Part shown: positions 37,101 through 50,160 of the stretch, piece after piece
Layout of the letters: every line of letters begins with the position of its first letter
Numbering within the stretch: position 1 is the stretch's first letter
Source of the DNA: Anseranas semipalmata
Lineage: Eukaryota; Chordata; Aves; Anseriformes; Anseranatidae
Length of the DNA: 64,000 nt
Assembly (NCBI GenBank): GCA_013399115.1
Contig: VXAA01000908.1
Coordinates: 228,312 to 292,311, forward strand
Direction of reading: 5' to 3'
Translations under genes and position numbers: made by a program
The notes under the pieces: model-generated
What the model saw: the letters and a program-made list of their open reading frames with translations, nothing else
Database searches by the model: none
What the model was told of the DNA's origin: nothing

Positions 37101-37560
37101 GTCTCCTCCAGTTGTCCATGCAATTCTGGTTTGAAAGATATTCCTTGCACTAGTTTCTTTTGGTATGCCTCTTTGAAGCCTGAATCAAAAATGCTACTTA
37201 GCGCAATCTGTAAAGCTGTTCGCTCCTTTTTAGGTCCTAACATTTACTATCTGTTCCTTCACACAAATACCTATTTGCACTATGTGTATCCTTCCTTATA
37301 TTTTATATTATAAGTTACTCTACTCACGTTTAATCACATTTTACTTCACAGCTATTAATAGAGAATGGATATAACAGCAGTGGAGGCAAATTTATACATC
37401 AACACAGAGCAGTTACTTTGAGCATATTTTCCCAATTTACATGTATGCAAAATTGCTGATACAACTCCAGATATTTTCATTTATTTTAATTTAACTTTAT
37501 TTTTCACTAGGATGTTCTACATATCTTCATATAAAAAATATTCAACAACTAAAATGATAC

Positions 37561-37599
37561 CTTTTTCTCTAGAAGAATCAATTTAAAGAGGATCAAAAC
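37561..37599 (-). CDS. AVL9: AVL9 coding exon 8, 39-base microexon-like (residues 191-203)
   Basis: It encodes exactly VLILFKLILLEKK, part of the hydrophobic DENN core. It follows GTTTTTCAG and precedes GTATCA, phase 0 on both sides. At 39 bases it is the smallest coding exon of the gene. Skipping would keep the frame but remove a core strand or helix. Confidence 0.95.
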
Positions 37600-38622
37600 C
37601 TGAAAAACAAAGGAAAAACACAGTAAATGAAGCTGTACCATTTATCAAAATCACTGTGCAAGCTTAATCCTATTCAAAATTTCATATTATTCACTGCATA
37701 ACTGTCAAACGATCAAATACATCTGACCAATGAAAACAAGTGTTCCAATACCTTTTCTCCACCTGAGCACTCTTTAAAATGGCATTTGAGATGCACAAAG
37801 GGAAAACTGCACAAACAGGAACTGTAATTTGAATCATACAAAGCTCACAAATAAGGAAGAACATATTGTACCATTCCAGAATTTTAAAAAGCAGTAGATT
37901 GCATAAACACAGAAGAGTTCCTTCACAGGATCACAGCAATTAATTGAGCCCAATACCAAGAATAGCATTCACCTTACCTAATTTTAGACATCTACAGACA
38001 AGACATCTATGCCATGACTGGCAGACATTTGAAGTGAAACAAGAGTCTACTAAGCATGTACAAATACACCACTAAACTCAGAATCTCAAGTTTATTTCCT
38101 TGATGCCTCTCAGCAAAAGATTTTAAATGTTATTTGTAACTTAGCTACAGGATACTCCATTTCAGTAGTTATTAAGAAAAAGGAGGGGAGCAATTACTCT
38201 CAGGTTGTATGGTGTCAGGAGCTGCAAAAATTACATGATATCAGAAAAAATGCTCCAAGTGTCTACAATCACTTTAGCAGTATTCTTCCACCACATTCAT
38301 TTGACGAGTAGCAGGAAATAGAAACAAGACCATAACTGAGAAACCACTTGCACTTTGGGACAGGACTAAAGAAGTGTAACAGAATCCTAAAATCTCAAGG
38401 AAATCCAGAAGACAGACGAAACTTCTCAGTCTGGAACTTACTTTTACTGAAGGTCTGCAGGTGGAAGGGGAAGGAAAATCAGGAGACTATAACCGGAAAT
38501 ACTTAGGGAACAATCTTCTTACCTCTAGCTCAGGTATGTCTAGACATGTTTATTTTTCAGTTCCTCACAAAGCATTTTGCTCTGCAAAATTAAGTTTCAT
38601 AGATCCAGCAGAGAAAGCCTAC
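37600..38622 (-). other. AVL9: AVL9 intron 7
   Basis: A 1.0-kb intron begins GTAGGC and ends TTTTTCAG. Nothing else is recognised. Confidence 0.88.
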
Positions 38623-38663
38623 CTTGTGTCTAAAGTGAAGAACAAGATCCCGAGGAGACAGAC
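38623..38663 (-). CDS. AVL9: AVL9 coding exon 7, 41 bases (residues 177-190)
   Basis: It encodes the LSPRDLVLHFRHK segment, completing a Gly codon shared with exon 6. It follows ATCTTAG in phase 1 and ends in phase 0 before GTAGGC. It is too short to stand out as an open frame; it was found by phase and family sequence. Confidence 0.95.
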
Positions 38664-39330
38664 CTAAGATACCAAAAAGACAGCAATTATTCCAGTTTAA
38701 TAGCTAGTAAAGATACTAACTTTACCTTCTTGTCAGCATTCGGTGGGGGAAGGGGATACAACCATTATGCATTCTACGTGAACGTGGTTATTTCAATAGC
38801 AGAAGTCATACCACATTCTCTCTTTCATGCAGGAGCAATAGTTAAATTACAGTGGAGACAATAACAACACGAACAGTCACACTGAGTTACTGCTGTTGGC
38901 TGCAATTCAGCATTACAGAAACACTGAAGTAAATCCTACATTGTGCACTCAGAAAACACAGGTAAGAGTCACAATTAAATGGGAGATTTCCCAAGTAACA
39001 TGTAGACAAAAGGTTGAGCACTTCAAAACATTATCTAAAAAATTAAGGAAGTATTGTTTCCCAAAAGCAGCTGAGCAGTCAATTGTCAGACTGGCAGGTC
39101 AAGAAGTATCACAGCTTTCAACCCACAACTAACTTCTGTTATGAAAGCAACACTACATTTATTTGGCATTTATTTAAATCCATTAATAAAGAAAAGCATA
39201 ACAGAATACTGTGAAAGCACACTGACCTCTGTGCTTTATCTGTTAATGCACATAAGCAAATTAGCTCAGGAACGGAATTTGTTGATTAGTATAACATTAT
39301 CTCTGCTACTTGTACAAAAAAGCCACTTAC
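38664..39330 (-). other. AVL9: AVL9 intron 6
   Basis: A 667-bp intron begins GTAAGT and ends GTATCTTAG. No feature is recognised. Confidence 0.88.
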
Positions 39331-39397
39331 CAAGATAAACTTGTGACCCTTCTAATAAAGTCCCTCCCAAGGAACTATTCATATGATCATAAAGTTC
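39331..39397 (-). CDS. AVL9: AVL9 coding exon 6 (residues 155-177)
   Basis: It encodes ELYDHMNSSLGGTLLEGSQV-YL, a characteristic AVL9 stretch. It follows TTTTCTAG in phase 0 and ends in phase 1 before GTAAGT. Confidence 0.95.
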
Positions 39398-39785
39398 CTA
39401 GAAAAGTTAGAACAAAAGCAAAAACAAAACAAAACAAAACAAAAAACACAACAAAAAAAAGGAAGTCATTAATGGCACATGGTTGCACAAAATCCAGAAT
39501 AAATACAATATTCTTAGGATTCAAGGATTTCACTGTCTTATTCCAGAAAGAAAGTCATATATTACTAATGGAGTCAATGGAGTTGACCATCATGCTCATT
39601 CTTGTGTTTCAATACGAATCAGAAAGTTGACTGTGTCATGAGGGTCATGCAGTTCCTGTAATTTATTACAAGAGCTGAACAACCTATGAAAATGGAATAT
39701 CCGAGCAAACCACTAATTAAAAACATTAAAGTCTTTAGCCATATACTGCAGGCTTTGTTCTATATTGGTATTACTTAAAAGTTAC
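39398..39785 (-). other. AVL9: AVL9 intron 5
   Basis: A 388-bp intron, GTAACT to TTTCTAG. An (AAAAC)n microsatellite lies beside its acceptor. Confidence 0.88.
39415..39461. repeat. (AAAAC)n microsatellite
   Basis: CAAAA units repeat with A-run interruptions. On the AVL9 sense strand it is a T/G-rich tract just before the exon 6 acceptor. Confidence 0.88.
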
Positions 39786-39875
39786 CTTTAGAATTGAAAT
39801 TTGTGAGAAGTCTTTCTCTTCGAAATATGCATGTGTAATAAGCTGCAGCTTTGCCTGAAGTAACCCGTACAAAGG
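39786..39875 (-). CDS. AVL9: AVL9 coding exon 5 (residues 125-154)
   Basis: It encodes PLYGLLQAKLQLITHAYFEE, then KDFSQISILK, near-identical to the family. It is 90 bases, phase 0 on both sides, with acceptor TTCTTCCAAG and donor GTAACT. Confidence 0.97.
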
Positions 39876-40546
39876 CTTGGAAGAAAAACACAAAAGCAAG
39901 TGAAAAAAAATGTAGTCCGCTTGTTTTGAACTTCAGTCTTCTCCCATTGTTATCTTGCAATATAGTCACATTACTACACATAGCTAACTTGCAACATCTT
40001 TCTCCTGTGCTTATTTTAAACGATTACAACTATTTTCTTTCCAATTGCACATACCATACCATCACTGAACATCTTTCTGGAAAAGTACTTTCCTGCTTTA
40101 AACACTGTTGTAATAATAGCTCTTTCTTCAGCTTTAAGCACAGGAAGAATTTCTATTCTCTGCCTTGGCAGTGGTAGCTTTTGCTAAGTAGAAGTACAAG
40201 ATATACCCTCAAAACAAGCGTATATCTGTGACTACCTTAAAACCTCTTTCACAGTTGTCAGTAGCCACTCCCTCCAGTTATAATAATGATCTAACCCTGA
40301 AATCCTATATATATATGAAATGAAGAATTAGTAGCGCTTAAGAATCAGCAGAAGTGCAAACACATATCCCAGTCCCTGACAACATGCAGCCACTTTCACA
40401 ATGATTCTTACAAGGAGATACTAATCCTATGCAATGATTTAAAAAATGGAGTGTTTCAAGCCAAAAGTTCCAAATTAGAACATGGAAAACAAACTATTTT
40501 AGTATGTTATTTAGAAGTGTTTTGAGAGTTAAACAAACATTCTTAC
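39876..40546 (-). other. AVL9: AVL9 intron 4
   Basis: A 671-bp intron, GTAAGA to CTTCCAAG. Nothing further is recognised. Confidence 0.88.
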
Positions 40547-40618
40547 CAGTTGACTGAGAACACAGACACTTTTCTGCACTGTTTCTCGGGTGATGTCTGC
40601 TTGCCGTACTTTTAATGC
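40547..40618 (-). CDS. AVL9: AVL9 coding exon 4 (residues 101-124)
   Basis: It encodes ALKVRQADITRETVQKSVCV-LSQL. It is 72 bases, phase 0 on both sides, after TTTCTTAG and before GTAAGA. The sequence is strongly conserved in AVL9. Confidence 0.96.
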
Positions 40619-42449
40619 CTAAGAAATAGAAGTATTACAGTATTTTTACCCACACACAATTTCAGGAAGAACTCTTCCACAGGTCTAATTGCCATATCCC
40701 TCCTATTTAAACAAAATACTAAAACTGATTGCCTTCAGTGGTGGAATATCCAACCATGTAACAGTAGGTCTTTACCTAGTACAAATGGTCAAAACACTGA
40801 CTTGTCAGAGTTGTGTTCTCATCCCACTGTGCACAGCATAGATCCAAACACAGCTGTGATGACAGGCAGAAGACTGTTTAAAAGACACGAGTATGAGTAA
40901 ATAGCCATGGAATAGCCCAGCAATAGCCCTGGAAAAGGCAACGGCATTTTTAACTCAGGGTAACGTAACAGAAGAAAAGAAGCCACAACACACCACTTGC
41001 TCTTCTCTAACATTATTAGTGAAAATGGATTGGGCTGAAGAGTCTTCCAGTTGGGCCTGGAAATAGTTTGCTTTGTACTCAAGAATTTTCTTTGAGCTAT
41101 CCATAAAACAGAAGAGGTAGAGCGAACGCCATTCTCAGCCAGATCAAATGGTCCTAGTACTCAACAGCAGAACTAGAAAGGGTGAAGGCAGAAATACAGC
41201 CAAGTGATTCACTTAATTGCACAGAACAGCAAGTGTGTGGACTGCAGCCCATGCATCAAAGAGCCAGGTGGAAAGAGTGCTGGAGTTGTTATATGAAACA
41301 CACATTGTTCTATATTCTACTTGTTCCAAGGAGTTCAATTTAAAGATCTATTTATCTTAATTGGTTAGTAAACTGTATAAACTGGAATCAAGAGCACAAT
41401 AAAACCAAGTTAAAATAATTGAATATTTAAATAGAACAAGACTTTAATCACAGAATACAGTGAGGACTGGCTGTAAAGATAGTGAGTGAACTAAAATCAA
41501 CATGGATTAAGTTCAAAAGAAACAGAACTAAAATCTGCACACAGAAAATTTCTCCTATAGCATAAACAGAAACTTGAAATATAATCAAGGTGCACCTCAG
41601 AAAAACAGAGTACAAAATTTGTGTCTTCTGAATGCAAGACTCATTTAGAACTCAAAGCCACATGGCAATCCAGATACTTGGTATTTCACTGAAAAAGGAG
41701 TGATTTTTTTTTTTTTTTAAACAAAGAAAAAGAAATCTGCAATAACATCTCAGCTGTAATTACATAGATTATACTACTGCTGATACTTTTGAAACTCTGG
41801 GTACATTCTAGTAGATCAAATGCATCTTTCCTCAAAGTGTGATCTGATATACACTGTAGCTCTCTTACCAGTTTTTCCAGCTTTAATGCCAAAAGTTCAG
41901 TATCAGTAAGCAGCTACATAGCTGCATAAAATGAATGGAAAGATTCTGGCCCACTCTGCAAGTTGGTAAAGGAGGTAGGTGAAGAGAAACATCACTACAT
42001 CAAAAACATCACTACTTTCATTTTGAAGCATCAAAACACCACTACTTGGTCGGATACCAATAAATACTCCAAAATTCTTCAGTCCCACACTGAGAAATTT
42101 AAACGGCTTCCACCCAAGAGACCTACTTCTTGGCAACCAGACTTGGCAGCCTGACAGACTGTCAGCTTCATTTTGCTACTTGGGACTGATGGATTAGCTC
42201 TCAAGAACTAAAATATATTTGTCAATTGCCTTGGACGTTTCAAAAGATCACAATATATGCCTGGCTGACATAAGGAAAAAAAATAGTTCTCAAATTCTGT
42301 GGCTACCTACTGTGTGCATTTTCATAGTTTTTAGAGTAAGCTGTCCACATAGTTTGAATCCTGGTGTTAATGCAAGCCTCTGAATTTGAGAGTCATTAGT
42401 GCATTGAGTCTATTACTTCAGTAATATTGTTCTCAACTTGGAAAGTTAC
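40619..42449 (-). other. AVL9: AVL9 intron 3
   Basis: A 1.8-kb intron, GTAACT to ATTTCTTAG, with a T run at about 41706-41719 on the + strand. No gene or repeat family is recognised. Confidence 0.88.
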
Positions 42450-42535
42450 CTTTGCTTCAATCTGCCTATAGCAAGAGACACCATATACTGTAGTTCGATC
42501 CCCACATCTTGGTGGTAAATGGAAAAACACGGTAT
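42450..42535 (-). CDS. AVL9: AVL9 coding exon 3 (residues 72-100)
   Basis: It encodes TVFFHLPPR, a short variable turn, then TTVYGVSCYRQIEAK. This is the N-terminal longin-like part of the DENN module. It enters in phase 1 after TTTTTCATAG and leaves in phase 0 before GTAACT. Confidence 0.96.
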
Positions 42536-44856
42536 CTATGAAAAAGAAAAGAATGTTTCATAAGCCACTAACAAGTGTTCATTATTTTTATTCTCAGCAC
42601 TTATTTATAAAAGGATTATTGCTGAAAATACTGGCACACATTTTCCAAGATTTGGAAAAAAGAAAAAAATCATCTATAAAGTTATGCCTGCACCTAAACT
42701 AGAGCTTCCAAATTGCACAATATTTTGTGTAAGAAGCTCCAGCTGTGCTAATATGGATATTCTGACGACAGCCTCACATTTAACCTGACCAAGCTCCTTT
42801 ATAAGCCTACCGACAGAAGCAGCTATTGACAGCACAGAAGTACCATTGAAACGAACAGGTATGCTGCTTTTCCAATTCAGTATGGAAGAGCAAAGAAAAG
42901 GCATTGTAAGCCAAGGCCCACAGAACTGGCGGGACTGGGTGTACAGCAGGAGTGCGATGCCATTAGGAAGTTGATTTTTTTTTTTTCCTACCTTCATTGC
43001 AATTAAGGAGGACATATACAGTTGAAAGGTTAGAGTTGCTGACACCCCTGCCAAGATAGATATTCATGTACAGCACCACTATGCTAGCAAAAATGATTTG
43101 TAAATTCTAGCTTCACAAAAAATTGTTTCCTCTGTGCAAGTGTGACATGAAAGAAAAAAAACCCAATAACATATGGCAAAGAGTAAGGCTTAGGGCCTGA
43201 CATATATACACACATACATATACACACGCACTTGCTACTACTACCAAAAATGTTGCTAAGTCATAAGTAAAGGAGAGCAAAAATGCATGTTGTGATTGTT
43301 TGACTTTCAAAACGTAGAATGAAATTTTTGAAAGAAAATAAAAACATTTTACTCAGTTTGTAGTAAATGCAGAATACATGATCATGCATGCATTAAGCCC
43401 AATGAAAACAGGGATTATATACAAAAAAATTATTCCCTTGAGTAAGTATAACTCCATTATGGTTTTCACGTGGGGTTTTAGTAAGCCTTTAATAGTATTT
43501 CTTGTACCACGGCATGCTCTTTGCAAAAATATAACTGTCAGTGGGAGTTAGCTGAAAATTCAGAAGGAAAGAGACAGTTATTAACAGTTATGTTTACTGG
43601 AACTTTATCTGAAACAGTTTTGCCAATTTCAGGTTCATGTGTATTCTTGCCTACAAAACACAAGGCTTTACATTCATTTTGTTGCCATGTTTTTTGTTTT
43701 TGTTTTTCTTAACAAAACCCACACATCAATAATCTTTTAGTGCAGCAATGAAACTGCCCAAAGTTGAGCATTAACCGGGATGGTGCTGAGCCAAGAGGGA
43801 ACAGGTAAGCGAGGCTACATATAATTTTCCTAGCTTTGAATGAAGCCTACTGCTCATTACATATTTAGCAACGCAGAAATAGAACAAAAATCATGACCCA
43901 GAGCCAAGTCAGAGATACTCTTATTTGCTGCTAGGTGATTATTTTGATACAACTTCCTGCGCTTCCAAAGAAGACCTCTAGAAGCTGTAGAAATTAGCTA
44001 AGCACACCAAGTTTAAAACAAAAAAAATCTTGTTAAAAGTAGCAGTAAAGGGTTTGTTATTCTGCTGTTCTAAGTGACTTCCATGTTCACTGCTGTGCAG
44101 AAAAAAAAAAGAAACAACTCAACATGCAAATAAGTGCCAAAGTGACGAACTGAACTGCTGTCAAATAAACAAATAAATGCAATAATAAACAAAAATAAAT
44201 GCAATAATAAACAAATAATGCAATAAAACAAACGAACAACAACCACCAAAAAACCCACAACTGCAATGACCTTGCTGGTAACTACATGGTGAAAGAAGCA
44301 TTCTATCTTTCCGTTCTGCTGACAAATACACTGAGGGTCCTGCCTTTTATATTTGCTGGTTTTCAAATTATGTTATTCTACAGACACTGAATGGCTTATA
44401 GGTCCTTCTAAGAATCACTAAATGTTAGCAGAAGGAAAAAAAAAATCATGAGTACATACATTACAAAGCTAAATTTTAGAATTTCATTCTTCCCTTACCT
44501 CAAAACTGGATTAGATTTTACTCAAGAATTAATTCGTGCCTTAGATAACTTCTTGAAAGAAATCTGGTAGCCCTGTTTTGTGTTAGGACTACACACAACT
44601 GATATGTAATCTTTAAGCTGAATTTTTGACATCTAATTTCTTGATGTAGGAGATAAAACTTTATGATAGATTTTCACTTCAAACTCTGAAGAAACTTATT
44701 ATTATCAATTATTTTGCAGCTTAAACAAGAAGTACAAGAAATCTGATAGCAAAAGGAATAGTTAATCAACTGTTAGGCTATTAGGATTTTTCTTTGGGTT
44801 GTAGTAGAAGCATGTAGGAGGCCTCATCACATGCAACTTCCTCTCAGGTTTCTTAC
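42536..44856 (-). other. AVL9: AVL9 intron 2
   Basis: A 2.3-kb intron, GTAAGA to TTTTTCATAG, with a short tandem repeat at 44169-44230. No coding sequence is recognised. Confidence 0.88.
44169..44230. repeat. Three-copy tandem repeat, unit about 22 bp
   Basis: AAATAAATGCAATAATAAAC recurs twice almost exactly and a third, shortened time. It lies in AVL9 intron 2 and has no visible function. Confidence 0.85.
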
Positions 44857-44977
44857 CTTCCTGGTAGTTGTGAGCGCCATCTGGTAAGGCAAGAAATGGC
44901 AAGTATTTCCATTCCTCTGGTAAACTGTGGCTGTCATGTCCTTCTCCAGGCATTAGAGGAGGGTAGGAGAATTCAAC
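44857..44977 (-). CDS. AVL9: AVL9 coding exon 2 (residues 32-72)
   Basis: It encodes VEFSYPPLMPGEGHDSHSLP, then EEWKYLPFLALPDGAHNYQE. The 121-base exon enters in phase 0 after TTTGTTTAG and leaves in phase 1 before GTAAGA. Its first 46 bases are duplicated with one mismatch beside exon 1 at 61528-61573. The acceptor tract is a GTTT/GGTT repeat rather than a C/T tract. Confidence 0.96.
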
Positions 44978-47900
44978 CTAAACAAACAAACCAACCAACC
45001 AAAAGAGGAAACAAAGAGAGAATAGATAGCTGTTATCAAACAAGCAAGCCTCTGTAATTCAGCCTGGCTTTTTTTTCCTCTTTTTTTCCTTCTTCTTTAG
45101 CAATGCCATGAAACATTTTTTCTTCCTACTAGCATTCCTCCTCTCTTCCTTCAAAGCACCCATGGACTGACTCATGTGCAGCCTACCTGGCAGGCCTGGG
45201 GCAGACTTGGCTTCTACAGTGCTCCATCAGGTGCCTTTTCCTCGTGCGAAATACAAAACAGACGTTCAAGTAGAACATGTCACCCTAGCAGCTGCGTGCC
45301 TTCTCCCCTCTACGCACACAGCCAGCAGTGCACTGCTGCACCCGCAGTATCAGCAGAGGTCATTGCTGGGGCACGCACAGCCTGAAATCAGATTTGGCTT
45401 CTCGCCGCCTCAAGTGCTCATGACTAGGTAATGCTGTAAACACAAGCAAGCCTCTATTTTACTCTAGCGGATATTGAATAATCTCAGAAACCATACCGAC
45501 AGCAAAATACTGTTTTTAAATATTTTTATGCCCTTGACTGCAATGATGCAGCAAGTTCTACACAATTACTAAAAGTGTCTCCTTTTTCTTTCCAAGAAAT
45601 CCTGCCTTTCAATTTCACCTTTCATTTATTTGCCTTTTACCTCTTTCTTCGTAATACGGGCAATATCTCTATTCCTTGCACTATAATATTTGTCTGCCAT
45701 AGATCCTCAAAATCAGCATCTTCACAGTACCATCCTTTCATTTTCTTTTCCTATGGATACCCGTCTGAGTTTACAGCCACTTTCAACAAGTCTTTTTTCC
45801 AGACATACATTTCTTAAATTATTCGACACAAATTTGGGCACAAATTTATCAGTAGAATAAACTGTTGCAGGATACTGCAACTCCTCTTGGAAGACATCTG
45901 GCTAAAAGCTAGTCAGATCTAGAATGCATAAATGGAAATTTGTAACTTATAGAAAACAAAAAAGCATGACAAGACAACACAGACAAAATCTTAACATTAG
46001 ATGGATGATAAGAATATTGCATAGATGAAAGTACTGAAGAAATGAGAAATAAGAAAAGTGAAATTCTTCACCTTAACACATGGTGTCGCTCTTTCTACAG
46101 TTGTTGCCAACTGGCTCCTGACAACATGAAATTAACTGAAAAACTACTTACTGCCCTTTGTTCCAGCTCACAATATGCTGTCAACACCTCTGCTGCTATC
46201 AGGTACTGCCAGCAACAGGGATTTCTGCAGGCTCTGACAGTTCCAAATCAAACAAACTGAACAGGCATTAATGACACCAATGATAACCTTGTTTAACATC
46301 AGTCTGCTTCTTTCAAAGATAAGTATTTTAATATAGTGATTTATACACTAACGTGTGTGTAGGTGAGAAAAGATCACAAGACTCGGACAAAACATAATTA
46401 GGATTGCTACAGTGCCCTTAAATCGTCTATTTTACATATAGATGTAATGCTGGATGTGATTTACAGGATGTATTACTCCTCCCCCTCCCCAGAAGGATCC
46501 ATGTAGGGAGTACCCTCGTTTCTAAGGAGGGATCACATTTGCATAATTTAATAGACTGCTGCTTGGGGAAGCACTGCCTCCTACTGCCCAGGCTGAGAGG
46601 GTGCAAGTAGCATAGAGGCAGGCAGCTGTAAGAAGAAAAAGGACAACCCAACAGCAAAGACAGCATCCAAAGCCCTGGAGAACTTCCTTCAGCCCCTGCC
46701 TCCAACTTCAGTGTTCCCAGTGATTTCATTTCAAAGCAGTTAAGTCAAACTTTTCCACAAGTAGTAACTGCAGGTGGGATTCATGTCATCTGACTACATA
46801 CCAAAAAGCGGGAACTCTGAGCCAGTTTTCCTAAGCATTCTACATAGAGAAAACAGACACCTGCAGAGGATGATTCATCTGATCTGTTTCTTTCCCTCAT
46901 CTCCAAAGAGAGCAAGCTCACTTAGAAGTCTAACTTGCAGATGACTCAATTAACGCAGATGAAAATCACCCTAACTGTTCCTTATCATCTAGACATCCTG
47001 CTTGACTTCTACAGCTCAATCTGCAGAATGGCATCAAGTGCAGTTCAGAATTTTTTGCATATAAAAACATGATTTCAAAACCAAAAGTATTATATAATAT
47101 TGAGTAGTCTTAAAAAAATAAAAACAAAAAAACAAAAAAAAAACACCCACACAAAACAAACCACAGCTCTTGAAAACCTTGGAAGTGAGAAGTGCACATA
47201 TACAAAAGTGATGCTAATGGGGTAGAGAGAATCTCAGCTCTATCACTTCTAATTTTTTAAACAGCTGAAGCCTCACTAAAATCCTCTTCTCAGCCTGTGC
47301 ATGCAAACTGCTCAATACAGCGTTTCTAGTTAAGGTGACTACACAACAACCAGAACAGTTATTTTTCCCCCCATGTCTTCCACTTTAACCCAAGAACAAA
47401 CATGGTGGTGTGAGATAGAACCACAGAAGGGACCTCTCTCACTATTCTGTGAAGAAGAGGAAAGAACTAAGACAGATGGGTTCATTTTTCAGTTAATTAA
47501 AACAACAGACTTCTATGTAAATCTATCTACATGTGTATGCATGTGTACGCATAAACATGCGCTTCGATTTCCCTGTTTGGCATTACTACATAGATGCATT
47601 ACAAGAGTTGCCTGCAAATAAGAGAAGTCTTTGTAATAAAGCTTGGTGTTCTATAGGAACAAATACATTCAAGTTTTCTGAGTTGATTGCCTGAGAAAAT
47701 TTTACAGTTTTTATCCCTTGAAGTGAATTAAAAAAAAAAAAAGTCTCCTCAAAGTGAAATTTGTATTCAAAGTAGAACTACTCAGAGACTTCAGAAGAAG
47801 CTATATAAAACATGAACCTGAATCTCCACTCCTTTCTTACTCTTCCAAGTGTCACGGATCTTCATTACGGCTGGAAATATTGATTATGCCTGTCAAGAGG

Positions 47901-49649
47901 TTTTGACGGCATTGTTCTGCCTGTTCCGATTGTCGTCTTCTGTATGCAGACTGTCGATGATGGATTTCGGAACTAAAAATCAGTACAGAATACTGTGTCG
48001 TGATTGACTGGAGAAATAAATAACTGCTCTTCACCACACAAAGTATTTCAACTCCTGTGGATTACCAAGCAAAAATAAAACACAAAAAAATTAAACTGAA
48101 GTACAACCAAATTTCTGGAACTGACATTTGTATCCTTCTGTAATTCTGCCACCTTAACTAACCTTTTGTATGCAGTTTGCATTGTATCTGACAGTTTGGA
48201 TGCAAACCACCTCCAATAGACAGTCTTTTCTTGTTTGGGGAATAAGAGGAAAAAAAAAAGTCCAAGCAATCCGTTTTGGTTCCTCCTCTTTAAAGGGATT
48301 TCCTAGCCAGAATAAATTCACTAGACATCCACTAACTTACAGTAATAAAAGATGAGCGCAGGCAAAGAAAAATGTATTCTTGTTCTTGTGCTTAGAAACT
48401 AAGATGATAGTTTGTCTTTGAACAAATGCATTGAAATTGTCTTCTACTAGATTACGAGTACACAGTCAGTAGAGAGGTTAAAAAAGGACTTTGATAAAAG
48501 AGAAATTTCCAAAATATAAGTGCATGTCCATCTATTACACCCAAACATTAGACAGGTAGCCTCCACTGATTTCCAGTGAACTTTATATTCAAGTCAGGTT
48601 GTTTTCCCTCCCTGCAAGAAGTGCTGTTAAGTGTCAGCAGTCACAGCATAAGCAAGATCCCCAGTGAACATTAACCAGTGATAACTCGAAATGCTGGTAA
48701 GTCATATAAACTGCAGACTTCCCACACTCCCCACTCTGACACCTGCTGTCACCTGTTTGAGCTACTCCATTTACAAGTTAACCCTTCCTGCTCAATGCAG
48801 TCACAATAGACATTCTCCTCTTCAAAACAGGTATTTTGAAAGATCTTTTCAGGCTACAAAAACGAAAATCCTGGTCCCTAGTAAGTTTCTCCATTAGTTC
48901 AACAGGGAGAGAATTTAAGGTCAGATCTCTTCGAAAATCTGGAATATTTAAAATAGCAGTATTATGTTAAACACAAGAATACTTTTAGTGAGTTGAAGAA
49001 CTTACTTTACAGAGAGTGAACTCACTCCATTCTAGGAAAAAAAATTGCTTTGATGATCTCTCCATCGCTTGTACTGCAACAGGTAGAACAATTGCTTCAT
49101 ATGAAGAGAAGGAAACTGGCAAAAACACTAATTACAGTCCTATTTAGAAATTTTCCCTTCATAAATAATTTCAATTCACGTCTAGGATACCAGCTCTTCA
49201 GATCTCACTTAAGCAGGAAAAGAGGAACAAGAAAAGCAGAAGGATGTTGACTATTGAGGATACTGCTAACCAGGAGTGACAAAAAAAATAAAAAAATAAA
49301 AAAGGCACATGAAAATTGATCCCTGTTTTCAAATAAGCCAGTATTTGTTCTTCACTCAAAGCTGGGATTTTGGAAGGAAGTTTTCTTGATATATTAGTCC
49401 TAGCACAGACAGATCCAGAGAAAATCAATACACCAATGATTTTATCTGAATCACCATAACAACTGCAGCATACAGCCAGATGAAACTCTAAGCACATTGT
49501 TTGCCTTTCAGCATTTGGAACAACTTAAATCACAATTTAGTCAGACTTAACTGACAAACTTTTCCCATATGTATGACAGAACCAACAGATCAGGATCTAC
49601 GGGTCAAGGAGTCCATCTGTAAAACAATAACACCTACACTGTAATATTA

Positions 49650-49750
49650 ATATATATACATATATATATAGATATATATATATCTGTTGTTAGAGGTCAT
49701 ATCTATTTTCATATATTTATGTATACACATATAAATATATATAAAAAAAA
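49650..49750. repeat. (TA)n / TATAxA low-complexity microsatellite
   Basis: Two blocks of TATA-type repeats are separated by a short unique stretch. Within AVL9 intron 1. Confidence 0.88.
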
Positions 49751-50160
49751 TCTGTTACAAACACACATGGAAATGGTGAAGGGAAATCAATGTATTAGAA
49801 AGAGGTAGGGCATGGTGTTTTCTATCCCTCCAGTTCCTGAAACTTTCCCACCTTCCCCCATCACTAAAGCTATAGTGAAATACAAGTTCTACGTGCTACA
49901 CGTGCACAACAAAACCATCCAAGTTTGCTTCAAAAACTGACTAGGTTAGTAGATTTTTTACTATTATGCCCTTGAAACACAAAATAACCTGAAAAAAAAA
50001 TGAAACCTTAGTACTTGCAGTCATCCCAAAAGAGGAGCATAATATTACTGCAGCCATTCCAGACCGGGGGACTTACTAGAGAACTCTGTGCCCTCAAGAA
50101 AAGTCTTTGTGGTCTTACAGAAAATAAATTAGAATTCAAACAGGATGACCTTTTAAGAAG

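Larger units (their letters stand above)
33891..37560 (-). other. AVL9: AVL9 intron 8
   Basis: A 3.7-kb intron has donor GTATCA and the tract-rich acceptor noted separately. It holds an AT-only stretch at 34109-34180 and long A runs near 35637, 35961, 36222 and 36825 on the + strand. No coding sequence is recognised. Confidence 0.88.
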
